From JAAYRQ01 sp035647815 (GTDB lineage Bacteria; Bacillota; Syntrophomonadia; Syntrophomonadales; Syntrophomonadaceae), in assembly GCA_035647815.1 (NCBI GenBank), contig DASRMR010000029.1, positions 1 to 64,000 of the forward strand: a stretch of DNA of 64,000 nt. The letters are read 5' to 3'. This document shows positions 34,212 through 43,256 of this stretch, piece by piece. Position 1 is the first letter of the stretch. The number at the start of each line of letters is the position of its first letter. The notes beneath the pieces were generated by a model, which ran no database searches, had not been told where the DNA came from, and worked only from the letters and a program-made list of their open reading frames with translations. A program made the translations under genes and the position numbers.

Positions 34212-35693
34212 TTATAATTCTCGCTTAAGTTCCATATTTAAAGATATACACATGCCTAACATAATAATGGAAAAGGGTAAGGCTACTATTATGGAAGCAG
34301 TTTGTAAGCCACCTAAGCCACCACTTAAGAGCAGGACGATTGCTATAGCAGACTGCAACAATCCCCATACGATTTTAACACTATTTCGAGGATTTAGAAC
34401 TCCATTTGTAGACAACATTCCTAATACAAATGTTGCTGAATCAGCAGAGGTAATAAAGAAAGTAGTAATTAAAAGTATAGCTGTAATTATCATCAATAAA
34501 CTAAAGGGGAATTGTTCTAACATTATAAAGAGTGCAGAGGTAATATCATTACTTACAGCTTGGGCTATAGGAACACCTTGAAACATTTCCAAATGAAGAG
34601 CTGCTCCTCCAAAAGCTGTGAACCAGAGAGCAGCTAATATAGAAGGTACAAATAAAACTCCTAATACAAATTCTCTTATAGTTCTGCCTTTAGAAATTCT
34701 AGCGATAAATGTTCCTACAAATGGAGCCCATGCAATCCACCAAGCCCAATAAAACAAGGTCCAAGAAGCAATCCAGTCACTTTTTACAAATGGGGTTAAT
34801 CCAAAACTCATAGGAATCAAGTTACCTAGGTAGCTCCCGATTGTTGCAATAAAATTATCTATAATAAATAATGTTGGTCCAAATAATATGACAAATAAGA
34901 GTAATATCGCTGCAATAGTTAAATTAAGATTACTTAAATAACGAATACCTTTATTTAAACCAGTAGTAGCAGATAATAAGAAGAGTACTGTTACTAGTGC
35001 AATGATTCCTATCTGAACAATAATATTGTTAGGAATGTTAAATAAATGAGAAAGACCACCATTTATCTGCAGTGCTCCTAATCCTAAAGATGTAGCTACT
35101 CCAAAGACAGTAGCAATAATAGCTAGACTATCGATACCTTTACCGATAGGACCATTGACTTTATCACCTATCAATGGACGAAAAGTAAGACTGATTAATC
35201 CAGGCTCTCCTTTGCGAAACCTAAAATAAGCTAAGCTTAAGGCAACTACTGCATAAATTGCCCAAGGGTGTAGTCCCCAATGGAAGAAAGAGTAACGAAG
35301 TGCAATTTTGGCAGCTTCAACTGTTTCGGGTGTTACCCCTTCAGGTGGAATTAGATAATGGGTAACTGGTTCTGATACTCCCCAAAACACTAAACCAATT
35401 CCCATACCAGCTGAAAATAACATAGCTAACCAAGTGTAAAAATTATATTCTGGTTCATCATCATCTTTGCCTAGTTTTATTTTACCGTAAGGTCCAAAAC
35501 CGAGGTAGATTACGAATACTACGAAAATGATTGTAACTAAAAGATAAAACCAACCAAAAGTTTGAGTAATGAAATCTAAAGCTGCTTGCATTATATTTCC
35601 CATACTTATTGGCGATATAATGCCCCATAGAACAAATAATATTATTATTAATACTGAAGCAAAAAAGACGCTTCCTATTTTTTCGTGTTTCAT
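34212..35693 (-). CDS. BCCT-family betaine/choline/carnitine transporter
   Basis: 493 residues from ATG at 35693; an upstream in-frame extension would run through the terminator hairpin at 35736-35766 and is rejected. Twelve hydrophobic helices, the glycine stretch AGMGIGLVFWGVSEPVTHY and the Trp-rich signature WAWWIAWAPFVGTFIARISK. It imports quaternary-amine osmolytes with an ion gradient. Compared with BetP it lacks long osmosensing N- and C-terminal tails. Fits with the nearby ectoine operon as salt-stress defence. Confidence 0.92.
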   Translation of the reverse strand: MKHEKIGSVFFASVLIIILFVLWGIISPISMGNIMQAALDFITQTFGWFYLLVTIIFVVFVIYLGFGPYGKIKLGKDDDEPEYNFYTWLAMLFSAGMGIGLVFWGVSEPVTHYLIPPEGVTPETVEAAKIALRYSFFHWGLHPWAIYAVVALSLAYFRFRKGEPGLISLTFRPLIGDKVNGPIGKGIDSLAIIATVFGVATSLGLGALQINGGLSHLFNIPNNIIVQIGIIALVTVLFLLSATTGLNKGIRYLSNLNLTIAAILLLFVILFGPTLFIIDNFIATIGSYLGNLIPMSFGLTPFVKSDWIASWTLFYWAWWIAWAPFVGTFIARISKGRTIREFVLGVLFVPSILAALWFTAFGGAALHLEMFQGVPIAQAVSNDITSALFIMLEQFPFSLLMIITAILLITTFFITSADSATFVLGMLSTNGVLNPRNSVKIVWGLLQSAIAIVLLLSGGLGGLQTASIIVALPFSIIMLGMCISLNMELKREL

Positions 35694-35735
35694 ATTTTTA
35701 AAAAACCTATCCTTTACATTTATAATTTTTAGTTT

Positions 35736-35766
35736 AAAAAGCTCCTTTCTTTTTAAAGAAAGGAGC
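35736..35766 (-). terminator. Terminator of the CoA-dehydratase activase gene
   Basis: On the minus strand GGCTCCTTTCTTT, AAA loop, AAGAAAGGAGC, TTTTT. Confidence 0.88.
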
Positions 35767-35838
35767 CATTTATAGTTTAACATTAAATTTTAGGATGTAA
35801 ATTTATTTTGTTGTTTTGTATAGGCAGAACTAACTGTT

Positions 35839-38800
35839 TTATCTCGGTAAATTATTGCTAGGCAATAGATAATTAGAAGTCTTTTGTCGTAGTAGTTTAT
35901 TAGAAGATTGCCTAGTAGCTTCTATATTCTTAAATGCTACTGAAAGCATCAATTTAATACGGTTAAGCTGGTTAACTTCACTAGCTCCAGGATCGTAATC
36001 TATAGCAGTTATATTAGCTAAAGGATAATTACGTTTTAATTCCTTAATCATGCCTTTGCCAGTAACATGGTTAGGAAGACAACCAAAAGGTTGCACACAA
36101 ACAATATTAGGAGCTCCATTATTGATAAGGTCTATCATTTCTGCAGTTAAAAACCAGCCTTCACCACAATGATGACCTAATGACATAATAGGTCTGGCTA
36201 AGTCTGCCTTATGGAAAATAGTAGTTGGACTAGTAAAACGATTACTTTCATCCAAATATTTGTTCATAACTTTGCGACCTTTTTCTAGGTAACCTATTAT
36301 TAATTTACCAATCATTTTTTGGCTAATTTTTCCGTTCAGAAATTCAGATTTATAAATGTAGTCATAAGCAGAATATAAAAAGAAATCCATGAAATCGGGC
36401 ATAACAACTTCTGCACCTTCATCTTCTAATATTTTGATAATATTATTATTAGCAGTAGGATGGTATTTGACTAGAATTTCACCCACAACTCCTACTCTAG
36501 GTTTTTCCTGGTTAGTTATTTCTAGTTGGTCAAATTCTTCCACAATATTCTTTAGATTATCCTCGAAATCTTGTTTGTTTCCATGATTAATTTGAGCCTT
36601 ACAAGTTTCTGCCCATCTTTCGTAGAGTAAGTTTGCCGAGCCCGGAATTTTTTCATAAGGTCTAACTCTATGCAAAACTCGCATAAGTAAGTCACCATAA
36701 ACTACAGAATCGATAGCTTTTCTTAGGAGTTTATAAGTAATTTTAAAGCCGGGATTTTTTTCGGAACCATAAACATTCACTGATACTACTGGTATATTAT
36801 CAAAGCCAGCTTCTTGTAGACCTTTTCTAAGTAGGCCTATATAGTTAGTAGCTCGACATCCGCCCCCAGTCTGACTAATCATAACCGAGGTATTATCTAA
36901 ATCATATTTGCCTGATTGTAAGGCTTCTATTAGTTGTCCGATAACTATAATAGCAGGATAACATGCATCATTATTAATATATTTAACCCCTTCATCAATA
37001 GCTTCTCTATCTACCGAGGGTAATAATTCAATATTATATCCTTCAGTCTTGAATGCTTCTTGTAAAAACTCAAATTGTATAGGAGCCATTTGGGGGCATA
37101 ATATAGTATGATTTTCCTTCATTTCTTCTGTAAAGATTACCCGGGTAGGTTTTTCGGGGATCACCTTGGGAAGTATATTTTCGCTACCATCTGATCGGTT
37201 TTTTATCACTGCTAAAAGTGAGCGAAGTCTTATTCTTGCTGCACCAAGATTAGAACCTTCATCTATTTTAAGAACCGTATAGGTTTTGTTTTTAGCTTTT
37301 AGAATTTCCTCAACCTGGTCAGTAGTAATAGCATCTATACCACATCCAAAAGAATTAAGCTGAACTAATTCAAGTCTGTCCTGGGTAGTTACAAAATCTG
37401 CTGCTGCATACAATCTGGAATGATACATCCATTGGTCTACTACCCTAATAGGTCTTTCTACTTCACCTAAATGAGCAACAGCATCTTCGGTAAGAACAGC
37501 CATACCTAAGGAATTAATGATTTCAGGTATGCCATGGTTAATTTCCTGATCCAGGTGGTAAGGTCGCCCTGCTAAGACTATTCCAGTTTTATCATGTTCT
37601 TCTAAATAAGCTAGGATTTCTTCACCTTTTTGTTGTATATCTTTTTTAAAGTCTATATCTTCTTGCCAAGCCTTATTTACTGCTCGTGTAATTTCTCTCT
37701 TAGATATTCCTTTATAGGCAAATTCCTGGTGTAAGCGCCTAATCAGTTGTTTTCTATTTTCATAAGGCAGGAAAGGGGTCATGATTTCTACATTGTTTTC
37801 CTTAATCATGTCCATATTATTTTTAATTACTTCTGGATAGGAGATAACCATAGGACAGTTAAAATGATTATTAGCGTCTTCATGTTCTAAGCGCTCATAT
37901 ACAATGGAAGGATAAAAAATCAGTTTTACACCTTTTTCTATAAGAGCAGCTATATGGCCATGGGCAATTTTGGCAGGAAAACAAGCTGTATCTGAAGGAA
38001 TAGTTTCACTACCTCGTTCATAAAGCTTTCTAGAGGAACGAGGGGAAATTTCTACTCGAAAACCTAGTTCAGTAAAAAAGGTGAACCAAAATGGATAGTT
38101 TTCATATATATTTAAAACTCTAGGTATGCCTATAACCCCTTGAGAAGCTTTTTCTATAGGTAGGGGCTTATAGCTAAAGAGCCGTTTATATTTATAATCA
38201 TAAAGGTTAGGTAGCTGTGAATCTTTTTTAGATTTACCTAGTACTTTTTCACAACGATTACCAGAGATAAACCTCTTACCATCAGCAAATTTATTTATAG
38301 TTAGTAAACAATTATTATTACATCCCCCACAACGAGTTAAGCTAGTAGTACTAGTAAATTCTTCTACTTCAGTGGGTGATATTATAGAACTTTGCTTACC
38401 TGGCTCAGCACGATCACGGGCAATTAAAGCTGCACCGAAGGCTCCCATCAAATGGGCAATATTAGGCCTAATTACTTCTTTATCAGTAAGAAGTTCTAAG
38501 CTTCTGAGAATGGAATCATTTTGCAATGTTCCACCTTGTACTACAATCTCTTCTCCTAGGTCTTGGGGATTTCTCATTTTGATAACTTTAAATAAGGCAT
38601 TTTTAACTACTGAATAAGATAGTCCTGCTGATATATCTTCTATAGTGGCCCCTTCTTTTTGGGCTTGTTTTACCATAGAATTCATAAAAACTGTACAACG
38701 AGAACCGAGGTCAACAGGTGCTAGTGAATTTAAAGCTAATTCAGCAAAATCTTCAATCGGGGTGTTAAGTGAATGGGCAAAACCTTCAATAAAAGATCCG

Positions 38801-40146
38801 CACCCAGATGAACAAGCTTCATTAAGCATAATATTGTCTATGGCTCCATCTTTTATCTGGAGGCACTTCATATCTTGTCCGCCAATATCTAAAATTAAGT
38901 CTACTTTAGGATTAAAAAACTTAGCTGCAGTATAGTGGGCCATAGTTTCAACTTCACCGATATCAAGTGAAAGAGCAGATTTAAGCAGTGCTTCACCATA
39001 TCCAGTTACTGATGTATTAGCAAGTCTAGCAGTTGATGGTAGACGCTTATATAATTCTTTCAATATATTAAGGGCAGAATTTAAGGGGCTGCCACCATTA
39101 TTTACATAAAATGAAAATAGAAGAATTCCATCTTCGTCAATTAGAGTAGCTTTAGTAGTAGTAGATCCAGCGTCAATACCTAGGAAACAGTCACCGACAA
39201 AAGTATCTAGATCTCCCTCTTTTACTTTATCCATATCATGTCTTTGGCGGAAATTTTTTAATTCATCCATGTTATTAAATAAAGGTTCTAATCTTTCTAC
39301 TTCCTGATGTTCAGACATATCTAAGTTTTTCAATAGATTTATTAAACTAGGTAAATTAATAGGATTTTCCGAGCCAGATGCTAATGCAGCACCCATAGCT
39401 ACAAAAAACTGAGCATGTTCTGGAAATAATGCTTTATCATTATTGAGCTTTAGAGTTTCTTGAAATCTATTTCTTAGTTCAGATAGGAAATAAAGGGGGC
39501 CACCTAGGAAAGCTACATGACCTGTAATTGATTTACCGCCGGCTAGACCGCTTATTGTCTGATTGACAACAGCTTGAAACACGGAGGCAGCAATATCTTC
39601 TTGTAATGCACCTTCATTTAATAGTACTTGAATATCAGTTTTGGCAAAAACACCACACCGAGCTGCGACAGGATATATAGTAGAATGATTTTTGGATAGT
39701 TCATTTAGACCTATAGCATCTGTCCCTAGCAAAGTAGCCATCTGATCAATAAAGGCGCCGGTTCCTCCAGCACAAATTCCGTTCATCCTTTGATCTAATC
39801 CACCGCGAAAGAAAGTTATTTTAGCATCTTCTCCGCCTAGTTCAATAGCTACATCAGTTTGGGGAATCAATTTTTCGATGGCCTTATTACAAGCAATTAC
39901 TTCTTGAATATGTGTAACTTCTAACCAAGATGAAATTGCAATTCCGGCTGATCCGGTGACCATAACTGTAATTGGTCTATCGCCTATTTCTTGCAAAGCA
40001 TTTATTAATAAATCTGTAGTACATTGTCTAGTTTCGGTATAATGTCTCCGATAATCTTTATGCAATACAATTCCGTTTTTATCAATAACGACTAATTTTA
40101 CCGTCGTTGATCCTACATCCAAACCCATATGCAATACTTCGATCAT
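35839..40146 (-). CDS. 2-hydroxyacyl-CoA dehydratase activase, giant fusion
   Basis: 1435 residues from ATG behind GGAGGG. Two BadF/BadG ATPase domains in tandem: the first begins MGLDVGSTTVKLVVIDKNG with CAGGTGAFIDQMA, the second FLGIDAGSTTTKATLIDEDG with EACSSGCGSFIEGFA (cluster cysteines). A Cys-rich linker (RCGGCNNNCLLT) leads to a long C-terminal part related to DUF2229 and the dehydratase D-subunit (DTACFPAKIAHGHIAAL, NDACYPAIIVIGQL, GGGCRATNYIGLL). Such fusions are widespread in anaerobic Firmicutes; they use ATP to drive a low-potential electron transfer, but the substrate of this group is not settled. Divergent from a TetR gene. Confidence 0.9.
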   Translation of the reverse strand: MIEVLHMGLDVGSTTVKLVVIDKNGIVLHKDYRRHYTETRQCTTDLLINALQEIGDRPITVMVTGSAGIAISSWLEVTHIQEVIACNKAIEKLIPQTDVAIELGGEDAKITFFRGGLDQRMNGICAGGTGAFIDQMATLLGTDAIGLNELSKNHSTIYPVAARCGVFAKTDIQVLLNEGALQEDIAASVFQAVVNQTISGLAGGKSITGHVAFLGGPLYFLSELRNRFQETLKLNNDKALFPEHAQFFVAMGAALASGSENPINLPSLINLLKNLDMSEHQEVERLEPLFNNMDELKNFRQRHDMDKVKEGDLDTFVGDCFLGIDAGSTTTKATLIDEDGILLFSFYVNNGGSPLNSALNILKELYKRLPSTARLANTSVTGYGEALLKSALSLDIGEVETMAHYTAAKFFNPKVDLILDIGGQDMKCLQIKDGAIDNIMLNEACSSGCGSFIEGFAHSLNTPIEDFAELALNSLAPVDLGSRCTVFMNSMVKQAQKEGATIEDISAGLSYSVVKNALFKVIKMRNPQDLGEEIVVQGGTLQNDSILRSLELLTDKEVIRPNIAHLMGAFGAALIARDRAEPGKQSSIISPTEVEEFTSTTSLTRCGGCNNNCLLTINKFADGKRFISGNRCEKVLGKSKKDSQLPNLYDYKYKRLFSYKPLPIEKASQGVIGIPRVLNIYENYPFWFTFFTELGFRVEISPRSSRKLYERGSETIPSDTACFPAKIAHGHIAALIEKGVKLIFYPSIVYERLEHEDANNHFNCPMVISYPEVIKNNMDMIKENNVEIMTPFLPYENRKQLIRRLHQEFAYKGISKREITRAVNKAWQEDIDFKKDIQQKGEEILAYLEEHDKTGIVLAGRPYHLDQEINHGIPEIINSLGMAVLTEDAVAHLGEVERPIRVVDQWMYHSRLYAAADFVTTQDRLELVQLNSFGCGIDAITTDQVEEILKAKNKTYTVLKIDEGSNLGAARIRLRSLLAVIKNRSDGSENILPKVIPEKPTRVIFTEEMKENHTILCPQMAPIQFEFLQEAFKTEGYNIELLPSVDREAIDEGVKYINNDACYPAIIVIGQLIEALQSGKYDLDNTSVMISQTGGGCRATNYIGLLRKGLQEAGFDNIPVVSVNVYGSEKNPGFKITYKLLRKAIDSVVYGDLLMRVLHRVRPYEKIPGSANLLYERWAETCKAQINHGNKQDFEDNLKNIVEEFDQLEITNQEKPRVGVVGEILVKYHPTANNNIIKILEDEGAEVVMPDFMDFFLYSAYDYIYKSEFLNGKISQKMIGKLIIGYLEKGRKVMNKYLDESNRFTSPTTIFHKADLARPIMSLGHHCGEGWFLTAEMIDLINNGAPNIVCVQPFGCLPNHVTGKGMIKELKRNYPLANITAIDYDPGASEVNQLNRIKLMLSVAFKNIEATRQSSNKLLRQKTSNYLLPSNNLPR

Positions 40147-40168
40147 TTATATCCCTCCACCTTAAATC

Positions 40169-40237
40169 AGCGTTTGAAACAATGTTTGAATAAGGGCTAA
40201 TTTTATGCTAATTTAGAAATAGAGTATTGTCAACGCT
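40169..40237. promoter_or_regulatory. Candidate TetR operator region
   Basis: Between the divergent genes lie the direct repeat GTTTGAA..GTTTGAA (about 40172-40190) and an inverted pair AGCGTT (40169-40174) / AACGCT (40232-40237). Likely control region for both genes; the true site is not determined. Confidence 0.4.
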
Positions 40238-40303
40238 AAATTATAAAGGTATATGTTATCTTTTTAATATTAACAGCTACTTAAAAAGTAAGGAGATTAA
40301 AAC

Positions 40304-40909
40304 ATGAATATTCAATTAGACAGCCTTACGACTAAAGAAAAAATAATAAAAGTTACTATGGATATTATAGCCGAAGAAGGATTTCAGAATATTACTATAA
40401 GAAAAATCGCAGGTCGTGCCCAAGTTAATATAGCAGCTGTTAATTACCATTTTGGTTCAAAAGATGTGGTAATTAACGAATCTCTTAAAGAGGTTACCGA
40501 CCAGTTAAAAAACACCTTCGAAAATCTCAAAATAGGCGCTGAAAACCCTAAAGACAGATTATATTTATTTATAATCGAATATACGGAACTACTATTTAAG
40601 TATCCAGATATAATTAAGAATATGATATATTATACTATCCAAAATAAACCATTAAGTAAACACATGGAATACATTACATTTATACAAAACGAAGGTATTA
40701 AAATATTGAAACAAACTATTGCTCAAATACAGCCAGATTTAGACGATCACACACTTTACTTGAAGGTATTACATTTGTTGAGTGGTTTATCATTTCCTTT
40801 CTTGATGGGGAAGTATACTGAAAGCATTATAAAAGTTGACTTAGATAGTGAGGAAATGAGGAAAATGCATATTGATATGTTGTTAGAAAATGTCTGTTCT
40901 CACCAATAA
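40304..40909 (+). CDS. TetR/AcrR-family regulator
   Basis: 201 residues with AAGGAG before ATG. The N-terminal helix-turn-helix is typical: KEKIIKVTMDIIAEEGFQNITIRKIAGRAQVNIAAVNYHFGSKD. The C-terminal ligand domain is not distinctive. It is divergent from the 1435-residue activase gene, 157 bp apart, which is its most likely target. Repressor by family habit. Confidence 0.92.
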   Translation: MNIQLDSLTTKEKIIKVTMDIIAEEGFQNITIRKIAGRAQVNIAAVNYHFGSKDVVINESLKEVTDQLKNTFENLKIGAENPKDRLYLFIIEYTELLFKYPDIIKNMIYYTIQNKPLSKHMEYITFIQNEGIKILKQTIAQIQPDLDDHTLYLKVLHLLSGLSFPFLMGKYTESIIKVDLDSEEMRKMHIDMLLENVCSHQ

Positions 40910-41037
40910 AGTGAGTGAGATTCCTGAAGCTGTAATAAATGTTTGGTAGTTTGATTCACTTTTTAGATATTATGTGGTATAAGCTTTAATATGAAAGTTA
41001 TAATTTTAAAAGATTATGTAACTTTAAGGAGGTTTTT

Positions 41038-41622
41038 ATGAAATCATTAAAAGGTACTAAAACTGCTGAAAATCTAATGAAAGCTTTTGCTGGAGAATCA
41101 CAAGCTAGAAACCGTTACACTTTTTATGCTTCAGTTGCTAAAAAGGAAGGCTATGTGCAAATTTCTAACATATTTTTAGAAACAGCCGCCAATGAAAAAG
41201 AACATGCTGAGAGGTTTTATAAGTTTTTACCAGAGTCTATGAATGGGGAACCGATAGAAATATCTGCTGATTTTCCTGTGGCATTAGGTGATACAAAATT
41301 CAACCTTCAAGCAGCAGCAGATGGTGAAAAAGAAGAATGGGATGAATTATATCCTGAATTCGCTAATATAGCTGATGAAGAAGGTTTTCCTGAAATTGCA
41401 GAAGTCTTTAGAAGGGTTGCTGAAGCTGAAAAACGCCATGAAGCAAGATATAGAAAATTATTAGCTAATTTGGAAAATGGCAAAGTGTTTAAAAGGGATG
41501 AAAAAGTAGAGTGGAAATGTGATAATTGCGGATATGTTCATGAGGGTAAAGAAGCACCTGAAATATGTCCAGCTTGTGCACATGACCAAGATTACTTTGA
41601 ACTATTAGCTGAAAATTATTAA
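41038..41622 (+). CDS. Rubrerythrin
   Basis: 194 residues behind AAGGAGG. Ferritin-like diiron domain with FAGESQARNRY, ETAANEKEHAERF and RRVAEAEKRHEARY (Glu/His ligands), and C-terminal rubredoxin-type site CDNCGYVHEG / CPACAHDQDYF. It reduces hydrogen peroxide in anaerobes with electrons from rubredoxin or NADH systems. Full length. Single gene with a strong terminator. Confidence 0.97.
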   Translation: MKSLKGTKTAENLMKAFAGESQARNRYTFYASVAKKEGYVQISNIFLETAANEKEHAERFYKFLPESMNGEPIEISADFPVALGDTKFNLQAAADGEKEEWDELYPEFANIADEEGFPEIAEVFRRVAEAEKRHEARYRKLLANLENGKVFKRDEKVEWKCDNCGYVHEGKEAPEICPACAHDQDYFELLAENY

Positions 41623-41640
41623 GGTTTAGAATACAAGCAA

Positions 41641-41680
41641 GCTCTCTAGTTAATAGATTCTATTAACTAGAGAGCTTTTT
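41641..41680 (+). terminator. Intrinsic terminator after rubrerythrin
   Basis: GCTCTCTAGTTAATAGA, loop, TCTATTAACTAGAGAGC, TTTTT; about 17-bp stem. Confidence 0.9.
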
Positions 41681-41765
41681 AAATTTAGCTATTTATTTAA
41701 GCAGTTTTTTATCACTTATAATTCTTAGTAAGGAAATGTTAGATTAGATATACTAAACTAAGATC

Positions 41766-43142
41766 ATGCCGGATAAAAACAGGTTAAAATATCCATATTA
41801 TATAAAAACCACATCTATTACTTATGTGGGAAGGGATAGAGATGTTTTGCTAATTCAACTACTTGTATTAATCCTCTTAATCGCATTTAATGCATTTTTT
41901 GCGGCTTCAGAAATAGCTCTTATATCTTTAAATGATAATAAGATTAAAGTATTAGCAGATAGGGGAGATAATAAAGCCCAGATGATAGTAAACCTTTTAG
42001 ATGATCCGGGACGCTTTTTAGCTACTATTCAAATTGGGATTACTTTATCAGGTTTTTTGGCTAGTGCTTTTGCCGCAGAAAATTTCGCTGGGCGGTTAGT
42101 TAGTTTAGTTGAAAAATCAGGGCTTGATGTTTCAATTGCGATTATAAAACCTTTAGCAGTTATTTTTATAACAATAATTTTGGCTTATTTTACTTTAGTT
42201 TTAGGTGAATTAGTTCCGAAAAGAATTGCTATGCAGAAATCTGAACAAATTGCTAGGTTTTCTATAAGAGGGTTAACTATAATTTCTATTCTGTCAGCAC
42301 CATTTATTAAATTACTCACTGTTTCTACTAACTTTTTTATTTACATATTAGGTGGAAATCCAAATGCTGATGAGGAATCTATCACAGAGGAAGAAATTAG
42401 AATTATGGTAGATGTAGGAGAGCAAAAGGGTGCTATACAAGAAACTGAAAAGAAGTTGATTAATAATATATTTGATTTTGATGATAAAAACATTTCGGAG
42501 ATAATGACACATAGAACTGATGTAATAGGTTTGAAATTAGAATTAGGGTTTTTCGAAATAGTTGATATTATTAATAAGCAAAAGTTTACTAGGTTTCCTG
42601 TTTACCATGGTTCACTAGATAATATAGTAGGAATTTTACATGTTAAGGATTTGCTTAGATTCCTAAATAAAAATAATGTGGAGGGATTTGATTTATCGCA
42701 AATCATTAGAAAACCTTATTTTGTACCTGAAAATAAAAAGGCTGATGATTTACTTCAGGAGTTACAAAAGAGCAGGCTTCATATTGCAGTAGTAGTAGAT
42801 GAATATGGTGGTACAGCAGGAATAATAACTATTGAAGACTTGTTAGAAGAAATTGTAGGTGATATTGAAGATGAATATGATAATGAAGATAATGAGTATG
42901 AAAAAATAGATGATAATACTTATATATTTCAAGGTATGATTAGTTTGGATATGGTTGAGGAGATATTAGAGGTTAAATTACCTTCCGACGAGTATGATAC
43001 TTTGAGCGGGTATATTATAGGGCAACTAGATAGAATCCCGATTCCTGGAGAGAATCCTACGGTGGAATTAGATAATATAATATTAAAAGTAGAGGAAATT
43101 GAATCTAAAAGGATTACTAAGATAAAAAGCTGTAGAATTTAG
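41766..43142 (+). CDS. CNNM/CBS/CorC-domain membrane protein (hemolysin C-like)
   Basis: 458 residues from ATG 41766, but that start lacks a ribosome binding site; TTG 41849 (giving LLIQLLVLILLIAFNAFFAASE) with GAAGGGAT upstream is an attractive alternative and fits the family start. CNNM domain with four hydrophobic segments and FFAASEIALISL, then a CBS pair (FTRFPVYHGSLDNIVGILHVKDLL, and VVVDEYGGTAGIITIEDLLEEIVGDIEDE), then the small CorC_HlyC domain. Family members transport or sense Mg2+/Co2+ or related ions. Confidence 0.9.
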   Translation: MPDKNRLKYPYYIKTTSITYVGRDRDVLLIQLLVLILLIAFNAFFAASEIALISLNDNKIKVLADRGDNKAQMIVNLLDDPGRFLATIQIGITLSGFLASAFAAENFAGRLVSLVEKSGLDVSIAIIKPLAVIFITIILAYFTLVLGELVPKRIAMQKSEQIARFSIRGLTIISILSAPFIKLLTVSTNFFIYILGGNPNADEESITEEEIRIMVDVGEQKGAIQETEKKLINNIFDFDDKNISEIMTHRTDVIGLKLELGFFEIVDIINKQKFTRFPVYHGSLDNIVGILHVKDLLRFLNKNNVEGFDLSQIIRKPYFVPENKKADDLLQELQKSRLHIAVVVDEYGGTAGIITIEDLLEEIVGDIEDEYDNEDNEYEKIDDNTYIFQGMISLDMVEEILEVKLPSDEYDTLSGYIIGQLDRIPIPGENPTVELDNIILKVEEIESKRITKIKSCRI

Positions 43143-43184
43143 GCCTACTCGCGAAATCTTCGGGGTAGGCTATTTGTTTATTTT
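43143..43184 (+). terminator. Probable terminator after CNNM gene
   Basis: GCCTAC / GTAGGC with inner CGAA-rich loop that also pairs in part, followed by T-rich tract. Confidence 0.55.
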
Positions 43185-43202
43185 ATTTTTTCTTGTTACT
43201 TA

Positions 43203-43211
43203 TGGTATAGT
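43203..43211 (+). promoter_or_regulatory. Extended -10 promoter element of MATE gene 1
   Basis: TGGTATAGT, an extended -10 box (TG-n-TATAGT). The same TTATGGTATAGT-like string precedes the paralogue at 44729-44737. Confidence 0.45.
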
Positions 43212-43256
43212 ATCTCTTGATGAAAATAGGTAGAAAGGTTTAAAAGGGATAAGAGT

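Noticed and set aside
35694..35783. Longer N-terminus for the BCCT transporter
   Set aside because: The extension would read through a terminator hairpin and adds residues without family match; ATG 35693 fits the family length.
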